Source: Bacteroidia bacterium | GTDB lineage: Bacteria; Bacteroidota; Bacteroidia; B-17B0; Aurantibacillaceae | Length of the DNA: 60,247 nucleotides | Reading direction: 5' to 3' | NCBI GenBank assembly: GCA_026415195.1 | Contig: JAOAHO010000012.1 | Location: forward strand, 1-60,247 | In this document: piece after piece, positions 36,765 to 45,723 of the stretch | How the letters are laid out: every line of letters starts with the position of its first letter | Position numbering within the stretch: position 1 is the stretch's first letter | Program-made: the position numbers and the translations under genes | Notes under the pieces: model-generated | The model's database searches: none | Told to the model about the DNA's origin: nothing | Seen by the model: only the letters and a program-made list of their open reading frames with translations

Positions 36765-38605
36765 TGATTGAACATAACCAAATGCCAGACTCTTGTCCAG
36801 CTTACCAACGGGTCCTGGTTTAAAAATCGATACCACAAATTTATTAAATCTACCCCCACAAAAATGTTTTTATCATGCAATGAATGAATTTCCTTTTCAC
36901 ACCACGACCTTAATTCGTTTTGCATCCACAATTGCATGGGCAATGTAAATCCCATTTTTTTTCTGTTCCATACAGAATCGGGCATATCATGCTGAAAAGC
37001 ACGAATTAAGAGTTTTTTTGAAAGATTTTGATTTTTAATATACTCGGGAATTCCCAGGGCATATTCCACCAATTCATGATCCAAAAACGGTTCCCTGATT
37101 TCCAAACCATGAGCCATGCTGAAAACATCAGCATCACGCAGCAAAACCGGCATTAGGTAATATTCCCATTCCAATAAAGATACTTGGGTAAGCAATGGAA
37201 TATCTTTTTTTTCTGAACTACGGTGAGGCAAGTTTGCTATCTTTTGTTTTACATAAGGATGGTGAGTATCCGTAAACAATTTTCTGCTTTGAGCATACCA
37301 CCCCAATAAATCGCGAATATTATTTTTAACAATATCGTGAAATTTTGCATTGCGGATGTTTCTTTTTGGTGGAAAAACAATATCAGTAACAAATGAAGGG
37401 ATATATGGTAAAAGTTTAAGAAAATATTTTTTATTAAAAAAATTCTGAATCTGATTAAATACCGGGTAACCCATAAACCACTCATCGCCACCGATACCCG
37501 ACAATGCAACACGGATACCCTGTTCGTGTACTGCTTTCGAAATAACCCACGTGTTCAACCCGTCACCCGTAGGAATATCGGCAGAAGATGCAAATTGATG
37601 TATTTGTTGCAATACGCTTTCGGGCTTAAGTAATATCGGAACATGTTTTGTATTGTATTTTTTTGCTACTGCGTTAGCCGATTCAAACTCGGAATATTCT
37701 TTCTCATGAAAAGTCACATGAAATGTGTGAATAGGGGTTGATGATAGTTGGGCCATACATGCCACTACAATCGATGAATCCACCCCACCTGAAAGAAATG
37801 CCGCTACAGGTACATCCGAAACCATTCTTCTTTCCACCGACAAATAAACTTTTTGCCTGATGTTGTTCAAACAATCTTTTTCATCGGTATTGATTTTTTG
37901 AATATGGTCGGCCGGATGATAATACTGCACCATTTCTTTTTTGTTTTCTGAAAATTCAATATAATGCCCGGGAAGAAGCATTTTGATCTGTCTGACAGGT
38001 GTTTGGTCATGAAAAAAAGTCTGATAGTTAAGATAGATATTCAACGTATCCCGGTTTAGTGAAAATCGTACAGGCAAATACCTTAACATTGGCCTGATTT
38101 CGCTGGAAAAAACCACATGGTCATCAGAAAAATAATAATAAAGGGGTTTTACGCCGAAGCGATCGCGGGCCGCAAAAATTGTTTTTTTTTCAAAGTCATA
38201 AATCACAAATGCAAACATTCCTTTGAAGTAATGCAGGCATTTTGGCCCCCAGCGAAGGTAAGCGGCTAAAACCACTTCCGTATCTGAATTAGTCTGAAAA
38301 GGATAGGCCGGCGATTGTTGTCTGGCGGGCACGCGTTCCAACTCCAGCCGTAAAGACTTATAATTGTAAATTTCTCCGTTAAAAACTATGGCCAATTTTC
38401 GGTTAAAAGAAAACATGGGCTGACGTGCACTTTCAGATAAATCTATGATGGAAAGGCGATTATGACCTAATGTAACTTCTCCATCTGAATAAATACCGCT
38501 ATAATCGGGTCCACGATGACGCATAACATCCAACATGCCCGATACTGTGTTTTCCCGTTCCGGCTTATTCCATTTTTTTGAAAAAATTACCGCAATGCCA
38601 CACAT
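36734..38605 (-). CDS. asnB: glutamine-hydrolysing asparagine synthase-like amidotransferase
   Basis: A 623-residue two-domain enzyme. The glutaminase domain starts MCGIAV with nucleophile Cys2 and includes RHRGPDYSG and HNRLSIIDLS. The synthetase domain has the ATP-pyrophosphatase loop SGGVDSS at residues 272-278. The family makes asparagine from aspartate, but copies inside glycan clusters, as here, often amidate uronic acids or amino sugars. It lies four bases after the epimerase gene and overlaps the next glycosyltransferase. Confidence 0.9.
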   Translation of the reverse strand: MCGIAVIFSKKWNKPERENTVSGMLDVMRHRGPDYSGIYSDGEVTLGHNRLSIIDLSESARQPMFSFNRKLAIVFNGEIYNYKSLRLELERVPARQQSPAYPFQTNSDTEVVLAAYLRWGPKCLHYFKGMFAFVIYDFEKKTIFAARDRFGVKPLYYYFSDDHVVFSSEIRPMLRYLPVRFSLNRDTLNIYLNYQTFFHDQTPVRQIKMLLPGHYIEFSENKKEMVQYYHPADHIQKINTDEKDCLNNIRQKVYLSVERRMVSDVPVAAFLSGGVDSSIVVACMAQLSSTPIHTFHVTFHEKEYSEFESANAVAKKYNTKHVPILLKPESVLQQIHQFASSADIPTGDGLNTWVISKAVHEQGIRVALSGIGGDEWFMGYPVFNQIQNFFNKKYFLKLLPYIPSFVTDIVFPPKRNIRNAKFHDIVKNNIRDLLGWYAQSRKLFTDTHHPYVKQKIANLPHRSSEKKDIPLLTQVSLLEWEYYLMPVLLRDADVFSMAHGLEIREPFLDHELVEYALGIPEYIKNQNLSKKLLIRAFQHDMPDSVWNRKKMGFTLPMQLWMQNELRSWCEKEIHSLHDKNIFVGVDLINLWYRFLNQDPLVSWTRVWHLVMFNQWLEKNNLNL

Positions 38606-38609
38606 GAAC

Positions 38610-39566
38610 TCAAAGGCCTATGCGATTTAAAAAAACTGGGTCGTTTATCATTTTTTTTATTCCATCTTCCAGACTGATCAACGGCCTTTGTAATATTGAT
38701 CTCATTTTAGAATTGTCGGGTTGGCGACGGGTCATATCCCCTTCTTTTAAAGGAGGCAAGTGAACTATTTCAGATTTTGAACCTGTTATTCTTAAAATGA
38801 GTTTGGCTAAATCCAGAATACTAATCATTTCATCATTGCCAATATTGATTACATCGTTTTCAACCAATCCCTCATTCAGAATCTTGATGATGGTATCGAT
38901 GTTATCATCAATGTAAGTAAAGGTACGCGTTTGGCTACCGTCACCATACACGGTTATGGGCTTATTTTTTAGTGCCGCTTCCAGGAATTTTACGATAACA
39001 AAATCGGTTGTCTGCGACGGGCCGTAGGTATTAAAAAAACGAAAGATGGTATAATTAAGATTATGTTCTTTGTGATAAGAACGAATATAGCACTCCCCTA
39101 CATTTTTAACCACAGCATAAGGAATTCGGGAATTCAGCGGGGTTTTGTGTTCGTGCTGAGGAATTTCCACTGGTTCCCCATAAACCTCTGAGGAAGAAGA
39201 GAAAAAGAATTTTTTAACGGTATTGATGGTGGACAGATTAAGCAAATTTTTAATTCCGTCAATGTCTTCCAGTACTTTCAGGGGCATTTGTTGGGTTCTG
39301 AGAACACCCACCACTGCCGCAAAATGGAAAACATAATCAAAATTGTGCGAGTAGAAAACCGGTGCAATCTGTTCAAAATAATTCACGTTTGCTTTAATAA
39401 ACTTGAAGCGCGGGTGATTTAAATCGGGGAGTTTATCGATGCTTCCGGTGAACAGGTTATCCACTACCGTCACATGATTTTTTTCATCCTGCAATAGCTT
39501 CCTGACAAGTTCTGAACCAATGTTACCTGCCCCTCCGGTAACCATTATTTTTCGCAATTCACTCAT
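38610..39566 (-). CDS. NAD-dependent sugar-nucleotide epimerase/dehydratase
   Basis: An extended short-chain dehydrogenase of 318 residues. The NAD motif is VTGGAGNIGSELV near the N-terminus, the S-YxxxK active site lies in SSSSEVYGEP...YAVVK, and FRFFNTYGP follows. Related enzymes interconvert or dehydrate UDP-, GDP- or dTDP-sugars; the substrate cannot be told apart by eye. It overlaps the preceding glycosyltransferase gene by four bases. Confidence 0.88.
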   Translation of the reverse strand: MSELRKIMVTGGAGNIGSELVRKLLQDEKNHVTVVDNLFTGSIDKLPDLNHPRFKFIKANVNYFEQIAPVFYSHNFDYVFHFAAVVGVLRTQQMPLKVLEDIDGIKNLLNLSTINTVKKFFFSSSSEVYGEPVEIPQHEHKTPLNSRIPYAVVKNVGECYIRSYHKEHNLNYTIFRFFNTYGPSQTTDFVIVKFLEAALKNKPITVYGDGSQTRTFTYIDDNIDTIIKILNEGLVENDVINIGNDEMISILDLAKLILRITGSKSEIVHLPPLKEGDMTRRQPDNSKMRSILQRPLISLEDGIKKMINDPVFLNRIGL

Positions 39567-40618
39567 TCGCTTAATAGTTTATATATTTTTTCTGACCACA
39601 ATTCCTTACTGTTTTTTAATGAAAGAGCGTGCGATGCCTCCGACATCTTTTTTAAATTTTCATCGTTTAAAGATAGTACATTTTCCATCACCCTCAGGAT
39701 TTGCTCGATACGAACTTCGTTAATCAGAAAACCGTTTTTGCCGTCTTCCACATAATCATCGGCGGCTCCGCAAAACCTTGATGCCATAATGGGTATGCCG
39801 GCACATGCCATTTCATGAATCACAACCCCGTAAGGTTCAAAAGTGCTTGGAATGATGAAAAAGCCTGCTTTATCAATGACGGCAGGAAGGTCAGGCGGCT
39901 GTATAAAACCCAAATCCCGAATGCCGGGATGGTCCAATGGCTTTAACGGGCCTTTCCCTGCCAACAACAACTTCCATCCATTTCCGGGATGCTTTTGATG
40001 AAACTTCAGGAAAGCATGCTGAAGTTCCATAAACCCTTTCTCGTGAACATATCGCCCGATAAAAAGGAAATTTTTGGGCCATTGTTTCCTTTGGCTGACT
40101 TTGTTTTTATAAATACTCCAGAAAAAATCCGTATCACAACAATAGATGCCCGTAAGAATTTCTGATGGTGCAAAGCCAAGTTTTAGAGCAAACTTCACCT
40201 GGCGTTGGTTCGGAACAAATGCATGAGTGTAATATTTTTTTTTAAAAAACCTGAAAAAAATGCTTCCGGCTTGTTGCCTGATGTTACCATTCCATTGCGT
40301 ATCCAAACCGATAATTACTTTTCCTGCTTTGATGAATTTTAACCATTCGTGATAGGGCTTGTAAAGCCACCCCGAAACATACACGGCATCGGGTGAAAAA
40401 TCCTTTATCTGTTTTAGCAATTCGGTTTCGAAGTATTCTTCACGGATAAACTTTTTAATTCCCGCGACATCCTCGAATTGAAACGGCGCTATGGGATTAA
40501 CTTTTTTGCACACCAGCATAATCTCCACAGGATACTTCCCGGCCAATGCTCTCAGGCACTCCCAGAAATAGGGCGCCATTTCTTCAAACAACACCAAAAA
40601 CCTTTTTTTCTGCAGCAT
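39563..40618 (-). CDS. family 4/1 glycosyltransferase
   Basis: A 351-residue GT-B protein. Its C-terminal half has FLFIGRYVHEKGFMEL, LLLAGKGPLKP, and FFIIPSTFEPYGVVIHEMACAG with the E-x7-E pair that binds the nucleotide sugar. The N-terminal half is more diverged and contains FSPDAVYVSGWLY. It is coupled to murB (TGATG overlap) and to the epimerase gene (four-base overlap). A role in building the surface polysaccharide encoded here is inferred. Confidence 0.86.
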   Translation of the reverse strand: MLQKKRFLVLFEEMAPYFWECLRALAGKYPVEIMLVCKKVNPIAPFQFEDVAGIKKFIREEYFETELLKQIKDFSPDAVYVSGWLYKPYHEWLKFIKAGKVIIGLDTQWNGNIRQQAGSIFFRFFKKKYYTHAFVPNQRQVKFALKLGFAPSEILTGIYCCDTDFFWSIYKNKVSQRKQWPKNFLFIGRYVHEKGFMELQHAFLKFHQKHPGNGWKLLLAGKGPLKPLDHPGIRDLGFIQPPDLPAVIDKAGFFIIPSTFEPYGVVIHEMACAGIPIMASRFCGAADDYVEDGKNGFLINEVRIEQILRVMENVLSLNDENLKKMSEASHALSLKNSKELWSEKIYKLLSE

Positions 40619-41628
40619 CAGCGTATGATATTCACTTCCGGTTCCAGAAAGATGCCAAATTTTTCTTTGACCTTTTCTTGAATCAGTTCACACAATTCCA
40701 AAATGTCGGTTCCTCTTGCGTTATTTTTATTAACCAGCACCAGCGGCTGTTTTTCATGAACCCCTGCCCCCTTCCATGTTTTTCCTTTATATCCACATTG
40801 TTCAATCAGCCAGGCCGCAGGTATTTTGGCACTTTCACCCGACGGATATGCAGGGACATCCGGAAACTTCAATTTAAATTTTTCATACTCGGATGCGCTT
40901 AATGTCGGGTTCTTAAAAAAGCTTCCTGCATTCCCTGTTTTTTCAGGATCGGGCAATTTGGATTGCCTGATGTAGATAACAGCACGGGCAATGTCTTGTA
41001 TGGTGGGATGTTCAATCCCTCTTCTTTTTAATTCCTCGTTCAGGGAAGCATAGGAATAATTCAATTTATGCTTGCCTTTACTGAGCCGAAGAATAACATG
41101 TGTGATAAAAAATTTGTTTTTCAAATCATTTTTGAAAATACTGTCGCGATAGCCGAATTGGCATTCTTCATTCATCAGCGTTTTTTCATTGCCCGTTTCG
41201 TCCATCCCTTCCACTTTCCACAACACATCTTTTATTTCCACACCGTAAGCCCCGATGTTCTGAATAGGGGCAGCTCCCACGGTTCCGGGTATCAGCGCCA
41301 GATTTTCAATTCCCCCGAAATCCTTTTCCAGGCACCATTCCACAACCTCGTGCCAAACCTCGCCCGAACCAAAACGAACCGTTACCTCGTGACCGGCATC
41401 ATGCAAAATTTCTTTACCCTTGATTTGATTTATGGCTATCCATCCGTCAAAATCCCCTGTGAACAACACGTTGCTTCCGCCGCCCAATATCAAATGCTTC
41501 TCTTTTTTAAACCCCATCTTCAGCAACTCATTGTAATCTTCAGCTTTTCGGATGTAGGAAAGTTTTTTGCAAAAGACATTCAAATGAAAAGTATGTTTAT
41601 CCCTCAAATTGACGTTTTCAAAAACCAT
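40618..41628 (-). CDS. murB: UDP-N-acetylenolpyruvoylglucosamine reductase
   Basis: MurB reduces the enolpyruvyl group of UDP-GlcNAc-enolpyruvate with NADPH and FAD, giving UDP-MurNAc for peptidoglycan. FAD-binding segments are HLILGGGSNVLF (residues 45-56) and ALIPGTVGAAPIQNIGAYG (111-129). The catalytic proton donor Ser236 is in NAGSFFKNP, and the second catalytic Glu331 is in the terminal EPEVN. The 336-residue length fits the E. coli-type enzyme. It heads the minus-strand polysaccharide run and lies back-to-back with the plus-strand glycosyltransferase at 41693. Confidence 0.96.
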   Translation of the reverse strand: MVFENVNLRDKHTFHLNVFCKKLSYIRKAEDYNELLKMGFKKEKHLILGGGSNVLFTGDFDGWIAINQIKGKEILHDAGHEVTVRFGSGEVWHEVVEWCLEKDFGGIENLALIPGTVGAAPIQNIGAYGVEIKDVLWKVEGMDETGNEKTLMNEECQFGYRDSIFKNDLKNKFFITHVILRLSKGKHKLNYSYASLNEELKRRGIEHPTIQDIARAVIYIRQSKLPDPEKTGNAGSFFKNPTLSASEYEKFKLKFPDVPAYPSGESAKIPAAWLIEQCGYKGKTWKGAGVHEKQPLVLVNKNNARGTDILELCELIQEKVKEKFGIFLEPEVNIIR

Positions 41629-41692
41629 TTCTTAAAAATACCGGAACCTGATGTTGCGTTATTAATGTTTTAAAAGATATTTTTACAAGGGT

Positions 41693-42835
41693 TTGTTTAA
41701 AAAGTCGGTTTATATATGCGTGATAAATGATTTGGTGACGGACGCCCGAATTCAAAAGCATGCCGATTGTTTTCTGGAATGCGGATGGGATGTATTGTTA
41801 ATCGGAAGGTCTAAAAAAAATTCCCTTCCCCTGCCCCGCGAATTTTATAAATCAATAAGGTTTGCCATACGGCCTGAAAAAGGTGTGTTTTTTTACCTGA
41901 TTTATCAAATACGACTGTTATGGTTTTTGATGAAAAGCCCAAAACCCCGTTTGTACTTTTCCAACGATACCGACACCTTGTTGCCGGTTTTTATTGCATC
42001 AAAAATTAAGAAAGTCCCGTTCTTTTTCGACAGCCATGAGCTTTTCTGGGAAGTGCCCGAACTGGAAGGAAAACCATTGAAAAAATGGATTTGGAGTAAA
42101 ATCGAACAAATCTGCATTCCTTCTGCGGAATATTGTTTTACGGTGAATCAATCCATATCGGAAATATTGAGTAAGCGATTTGGAAAAGTATTCCATGTAA
42201 TCAGAAACATCCCTCGGGAATATCCCGAAACCGGGCACCTTCCTGAAACCCGGGATAAAATAAGCCATATACTCAGTAAAACCTCGGGCCGTAAAATCCT
42301 GATTTATCAGGGCAGCGGCATCAACATCCAACGCGGCCTGGAAGAAATGATGGAAGCCATGGTGTATCTCAAAAATGAGTTTGCTTTGCTCCTGGTGGGA
42401 GGCGGCGATGTGTGGTATCAACTTAAATCAATGGCCAAAGAAAAAAATCTTACGGATGATGTGATATTTATTGATAAAGTGCCTCGCCCCGAGCTCATCC
42501 ATTTCACCAAACTTGCGCATGCCGGCCTCAGTTTGGACAAGCCCGTCAATACCAACTATATCAACAGTTTGCCCAATAAAGTTTTTGATTACATCCATGC
42601 CGGCATCCCCCTGATAACCACCGACATAAAACAAATTTCATCCCTTGTGATACACTATGGAATTGGTAAAATTCTAAGTTCATTACAACCGGAAATCCTG
42701 TGCCGCGAAATTCAAAGTTTTATGCAGTCGGGGGAATACGATGTTTGCAAACAAAACGTTATTTTAGCAAAAAAGGAATTGAACTGGAACACCGAAAAAC
42801 AAAAACTTACGGAAATCATTAAAACATTAAGCTGA
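41693..42835 (+). CDS. family 4 glycosyltransferase with TTG start
   Basis: A 380-residue GT-B enzyme. The start YICVINDLVTDARIQKHA...GWDVLLIGRS is the standard first Rossmann unit of this subgroup, and the C-terminal half has IDKVPRPELIHFTKLAHAGLSL and NSLPNKVFDYIHAGIPLI. No in-frame ATG exists near the N-terminus, so the TTG at 41693 is the best start and gives exactly the expected N-terminus. A one-mismatch -7 box (TATTTTTA, 41678-41685), with TTG 21 bases upstream of it, fits. The stop is followed at once by the lpxD ATG. The sugar specificity is unknown. Confidence 0.84.
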   Translation: MFKKSVYICVINDLVTDARIQKHADCFLECGWDVLLIGRSKKNSLPLPREFYKSIRFAIRPEKGVFFYLIYQIRLLWFLMKSPKPRLYFSNDTDTLLPVFIASKIKKVPFFFDSHELFWEVPELEGKPLKKWIWSKIEQICIPSAEYCFTVNQSISEILSKRFGKVFHVIRNIPREYPETGHLPETRDKISHILSKTSGRKILIYQGSGINIQRGLEEMMEAMVYLKNEFALLLVGGGDVWYQLKSMAKEKNLTDDVIFIDKVPRPELIHFTKLAHAGLSLDKPVNTNYINSLPNKVFDYIHAGIPLITTDIKQISSLVIHYGIGKILSSLQPEILCREIQSFMQSGEYDVCKQNVILAKKELNWNTEKQKLTEIIKTLS

Positions 42836-43876
42836 ATGATACAACTAACGGCCAGGCAAATTGCCGACATAATAAAAGGAACCGTTGAAGGAAACGAAGA
42901 TGCCCTGGTGTCGGGCTTTTGCAAAATTGAAGAGGGAAAAAAAGGCCACTTGTCGTTTCTGGCCAATATGAAATACTTGCCCTATTTGTATGAAACCCGG
43001 GCGGAAGTGGTGATAGTGCCGGATGAACTCAAAACGGAAAAGCCCGTTCCCAAAGAATGCACGCTGATTCGCGTTAAAGATGCATATGCTTCTTTTGCAC
43101 GCCTGCTGGAACTTTACGACAGCATGAGGGCACAAAAGGTGGGAAGGGAAGAACCGGTTTTTGTTTCGCCGTCTGCCACGCTGGGCGAGAATATCTACCT
43201 GGGCGCCTTTACCTATGTGGGCAATTTCGTGAAAATAGGAAACAACGTCAAAATTTATCCGAATGTGTACATTGGCGACAAAGTTACCATTGGGGACAAT
43301 ACCGTTATTTATGCCGGAGTGAAAATTTATCATGAATGCATCATTGGTTCACATTGTATTTTGCAAGCAGGTTGTGTGATTGGTTCCGACGGCTTCGGCT
43401 TTGCCCCCAACAGCGAAAACAATTACAAAAAAATCCCCCAAATCGGGAATGTGATTTTGGAAGACCATGTGGAAATAGGCGCAAACACCACCATAGACCG
43501 GGCCACCATGGGTTCCACCATCATACGTAAAGGCGTTAAATTGGACAACCTGATACAGGTGGCGCACAATGTTGAGATTGGGGAAAACACGGTGATTGCA
43601 AGCCAATCGGGCATTGCCGGTTCAACCAAAATTGGCAAAAACTGTATGATTGGAGGACAGGTGGGCATAGTGGGGCATTTAAAAATTGCCGATGGGGTGA
43701 AAATAGCGGCACAATCTGGTGTGGGCAGCGACATACTGAAAGAAAACAGCGTGGTGCAGGGATCGCCTGCCTTCGAGGTGGGAGATTACAAGCGGAGTTA
43801 TGTGCTGTTCAGAAAACTGCCCAGGATGAACGAAATATTACAAAAAATTGAGAAGAAATTTAAAGATGAACTCTGA
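42836..43876 (+). CDS. lpxD: UDP-3-O-(3-hydroxyacyl)glucosamine N-acyltransferase
   Basis: LpxD adds the second 3-hydroxyacyl chain to UDP-glucosamine in lipid A synthesis. The N-terminal uridine-binding domain covers residues ~1-105. The rest is a left-handed beta-helix of hexapeptide repeats (for example [17 protein letters not shown] and [12 protein letters not shown]). The catalytic His244 lies in [11 protein letters not shown], and GSDGFGFAP is present. Its 346 residues match the family. It begins directly after the glycosyltransferase stop and overlaps bshB1 by 11 bases. Confidence 0.96.
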   Translation: MIQLTARQIADIIKGTVEGNEDALVSGFCKIEEGKKGHLSFLANMKYLPYLYETRAEVVIVPDELKTEKPVPKECTLIRVKDAYASFARLLELYDSMRAQKVGREEPVFVSPSATLGENIYLGAFTYVGNFVKIGNNVKIYPNVYIGDKVTIGDNTVIYAGVKIYHECIIGSHCILQAGCVIGSDGFGFAPNSENNYKKIPQIGNVILEDHVEIGANTTIDRATMGSTIIRKGVKLDNLIQVAHNVEIGENTVIASQSGIAGSTKIGKNCMIGGQVGIVGHLKIADGVKIAAQSGVGSDILKENSVVQGSPAFEVGDYKRSYVLFRKLPRMNEILQKIEKKFKDEL

Positions 43877-44597
43877 ACCTTGTCCGGTGGATGTTTTGGC
43901 CGTGGGCATACATCCCGACGATGTGGAACTTTCGTGTGCAGGCACCTTGCTGAAAATGGCATCGCAGGGAAAGACATTTGGCATACTGGATTTGTCGGAA
44001 GGCGAGATGGGAACAAGGGGAAATGCCCGCATCCGGAGGGAAGAAGCAAAAAAGGCAGCCGCTATTCTTGGGGCAAAATTTCGTATCATCCTGGACATTC
44101 CCGACTGTAAGTTTGAAGTTCATACCGCCCATATTGAAAAAGTGATGTGGGTTATCAGGGCGTGCAGGCCGCAGGCGGTGTTGTGCAATGCCCCATCCGA
44201 CCGCCATCCCGACCACGGAAAAGCCGCGGAATTGGTAAAGCAGGCGTGCTTCTACTCGGGCCTGCCGAAGTGGAAAACGAAATTTCAAAACAAAACCCAG
44301 GATTCGCATCGCCCCATTGCGGTTTATCATTACATACAGGACTATCATCATGTACCCCACTTTGTGGTGGACGTTACGGAATTTGCAAAAAAGAAATTTG
44401 AAGCCATTCAGGCATTCAAATCCCAGTTTTATGATCCTAAATCCGCTGAGCCCGAAACTCCCATTTCACGCAAGGATTTCATGGATTACGTTTCGGCCAA
44501 AATGCTGGTGTACGGCCGATATATAGGTGCAGAATTCGGGGAAGGTTTTTTAACAAACAGGCCGCTTGGGGTGAGGAATATTTTGGATTTGGATTGA
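43866..44597 (+). CDS. bshB1: bacillithiol biosynthesis deacetylase BshB1
   Basis: A 243-residue zinc-dependent deacetylase of the LmbE/PIG-L family. The metal motif HPDD lies at residues 16-19, with the second His in DRHPDHG. The subgroup is marked by [13 protein letters not shown] and the C-terminal [14 protein letters not shown]. It removes acetyl from N-acetylglucosaminyl-malate in bacillithiol synthesis. The start is the ATG at 43866, not the TTG at 43848. bshA and bshC are not in this window. Confidence 0.93.
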   Translation: MNSEPCPVDVLAVGIHPDDVELSCAGTLLKMASQGKTFGILDLSEGEMGTRGNARIRREEAKKAAAILGAKFRIILDIPDCKFEVHTAHIEKVMWVIRACRPQAVLCNAPSDRHPDHGKAAELVKQACFYSGLPKWKTKFQNKTQDSHRPIAVYHYIQDYHHVPHFVVDVTEFAKKKFEAIQAFKSQFYDPKSAEPETPISRKDFMDYVSAKMLVYGRYIGAEFGEGFLTNRPLGVRNILDLD

Positions 44598-44770
44598 TTT
44601 TCAGGTTTTTCAAAAAATATTTTTTGTGTTCAACACACTTAAATTTAAACTATGGAATTTAAGAAAATCCGGTGTAGGTTTGTATGTTATAAATGTTTTA
44701 GGTGCGTATCTTTTGATTTGCAATAATTGGCGTAAAATCTTCCAATATTAGAGTATTGTTACACAACTGC
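44598..44770. other. gene-free AT-rich spacer after bshB1
   Basis: No coding frame was found. A short AAAAAATATTTTTT palindrome and GTGTT-C-AACAC hairpin (about 44615-44636) may terminate the lpxD-bshB1 transcript. This is the left border of the cassette-like island. Confidence 0.4.
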
Positions 44771-44848
44771 ATATAACCAAACTTTTTTGGAGATTATACG
44801 CAATAAATGAAAAAAATGTTTAATATTGCGTATATATTTACGTTAGCG
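44771..44848 (+). repeat. attC-like structured site 1
   Basis: Outer arms ATATAAC (44771-44777) and GTTAGCG (44842-44848) pair over TAAC/GTTA. The inner arms TATACGCAATA (44795-44805) and TATTGCGTATA (44824-44834) pair perfectly over 11 bases with an 18-base loop. It lies directly before the first island gene. The architecture resembles an integron attC site; this identity is inferred. Confidence 0.5.
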
Positions 44849-44891
44849 GCAACCGCTGGGCGACCTGCAAACTTTGAACTGACTGCGAGAA

Positions 44892-45458
44892 ATGAGCATA
44901 AATAAATCATTACTACTTTTAACTTTGACAGTTTTTCTGTTGACGACTTCTTTCAAGCCACTTACAAACGCACTGTATATTTCTGGTAAGGTTTATTCGG
45001 ACGACAAGGAGTTATACGAGCAACTTGTCGGACTGAACCTTTTCGTTATTGCAGACAGCAAACTTGTTGCTCAAACATTCACCGACAAATGCGGACACTA
45101 CGAATTGAGTTTCACTCGTGGTTCAGAGAAATCGTTTGACTTCTTTATCACAAGTATCGGCATTGACACTACACTTTTGAAATCATTTACAACTTTTGAA
45201 AGTGATGTGATGACTTATGACTTTAAGTTTCCAAACTCTTACAAGAAAAAACTTGGAAAAGTTATTTGCCCTAAGTGCAGCAAGATGGACAAAGTTTATC
45301 CAATAATTTATGGCGACAATCAAATAGTCAGTATGAAAGTTGTAAATGGCGACACTCTTTACTCAAACATCGTTGACAAAAAATATTATGCAGGCACTTG
45401 TGTTCACAGTAGATTGTCACCAAACTATTATTGCGACAGAGACAAAGTAAAATTTTGA
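44892..45458 (+). CDS. exported Cys-motif protein of unknown function (island gene 1)
   Basis: A 188-residue protein with a signal peptide (LLLLTLTVFLLTTSF). A small beta-sandwich-like segment (residues ~28-110, starting LYISGKVYSDD) resembles carboxypeptidase-regulatory repeats. A C-terminal cysteine set follows: Cys126 and Cys129 (CPKC), Cys170 and Cys181, which could bind zinc. Almost every Asp codon is GAC, unlike nearby core genes, which mix GAC and GAT; this hints at transfer. It stands alone between two structured intergenic sites, like a gene cassette. The function is unknown. Confidence 0.7.
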   Translation: MSINKSLLLLTLTVFLLTTSFKPLTNALYISGKVYSDDKELYEQLVGLNLFVIADSKLVAQTFTDKCGHYELSFTRGSEKSFDFFITSIGIDTTLLKSFTTFESDVMTYDFKFPNSYKKKLGKVICPKCSKMDKVYPIIYGDNQIVSMKVVNGDTLYSNIVDKKYYAGTCVHSRLSPNYYCDRDKVKF

Positions 45459-45479
45459 CAAACAGAAATAACAATGGAC

Positions 45480-45566
45480 GGCATCACTAAATATGTAAAT
45501 CGCCTTGTAAAAAGTTTTGTGCTGACTTCGGACTTGACTGCTTCGTATCAACAGTGCGGTGATGCC
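45480..45566. repeat. 8-bp inverted repeat downstream of island gene 1
   Basis: GGCATCAC (45480-45487) and GTGATGCC (45559-45566) are perfect complements 71 bases apart. The right arm touches the next attC-like site. Confidence 0.4.
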
Positions 45567-45699
45567 GATAATATAGGGTTTGCGATAGCAGGGGTTCCGT
45601 GCTTCACAGACACATTTGTGTAAGATGGAAGTTCAGTTCTCCGAACAAAGTTTACTGCTAAAACTCCCCGCCATCGCAACCCCCCGAACTGTTACCGGC
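45564..45699 (+). repeat. attC-like structured site 2 (long hairpin)
   Basis: Outer arms GCCGATAAT (45564-45572) and GTTACCGGC (45691-45699) pair at 8 of 9 positions including one G-T pair. Inner arms TTGCGAT (45580-45586) and ATCGCAA (45673-45679) are perfect complements. They are followed by GGGG (45591-45594) against CCCC (45666-45669). The apical part contains the small palindrome ACACATTTGTGT. This nested, bulged, 136-base hairpin precedes the nuclease-like gene. Confidence 0.6.
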
Positions 45700-45723
45700 A
45701 ATTATTAATGATGACAACTTGAA

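Noticed and set aside
36765-36836. upstream extension of the GT4 gene into asnB
   Set aside because: The added 24 residues do not resemble the family's N-terminus and would give a 103-base overlap; the ATG at 36764 is better.
42845-43333. 162-residue minus-strand frame inside lpxD
   Set aside because: It is fully antisense to lpxD hexapeptide repeats, with no independent support.
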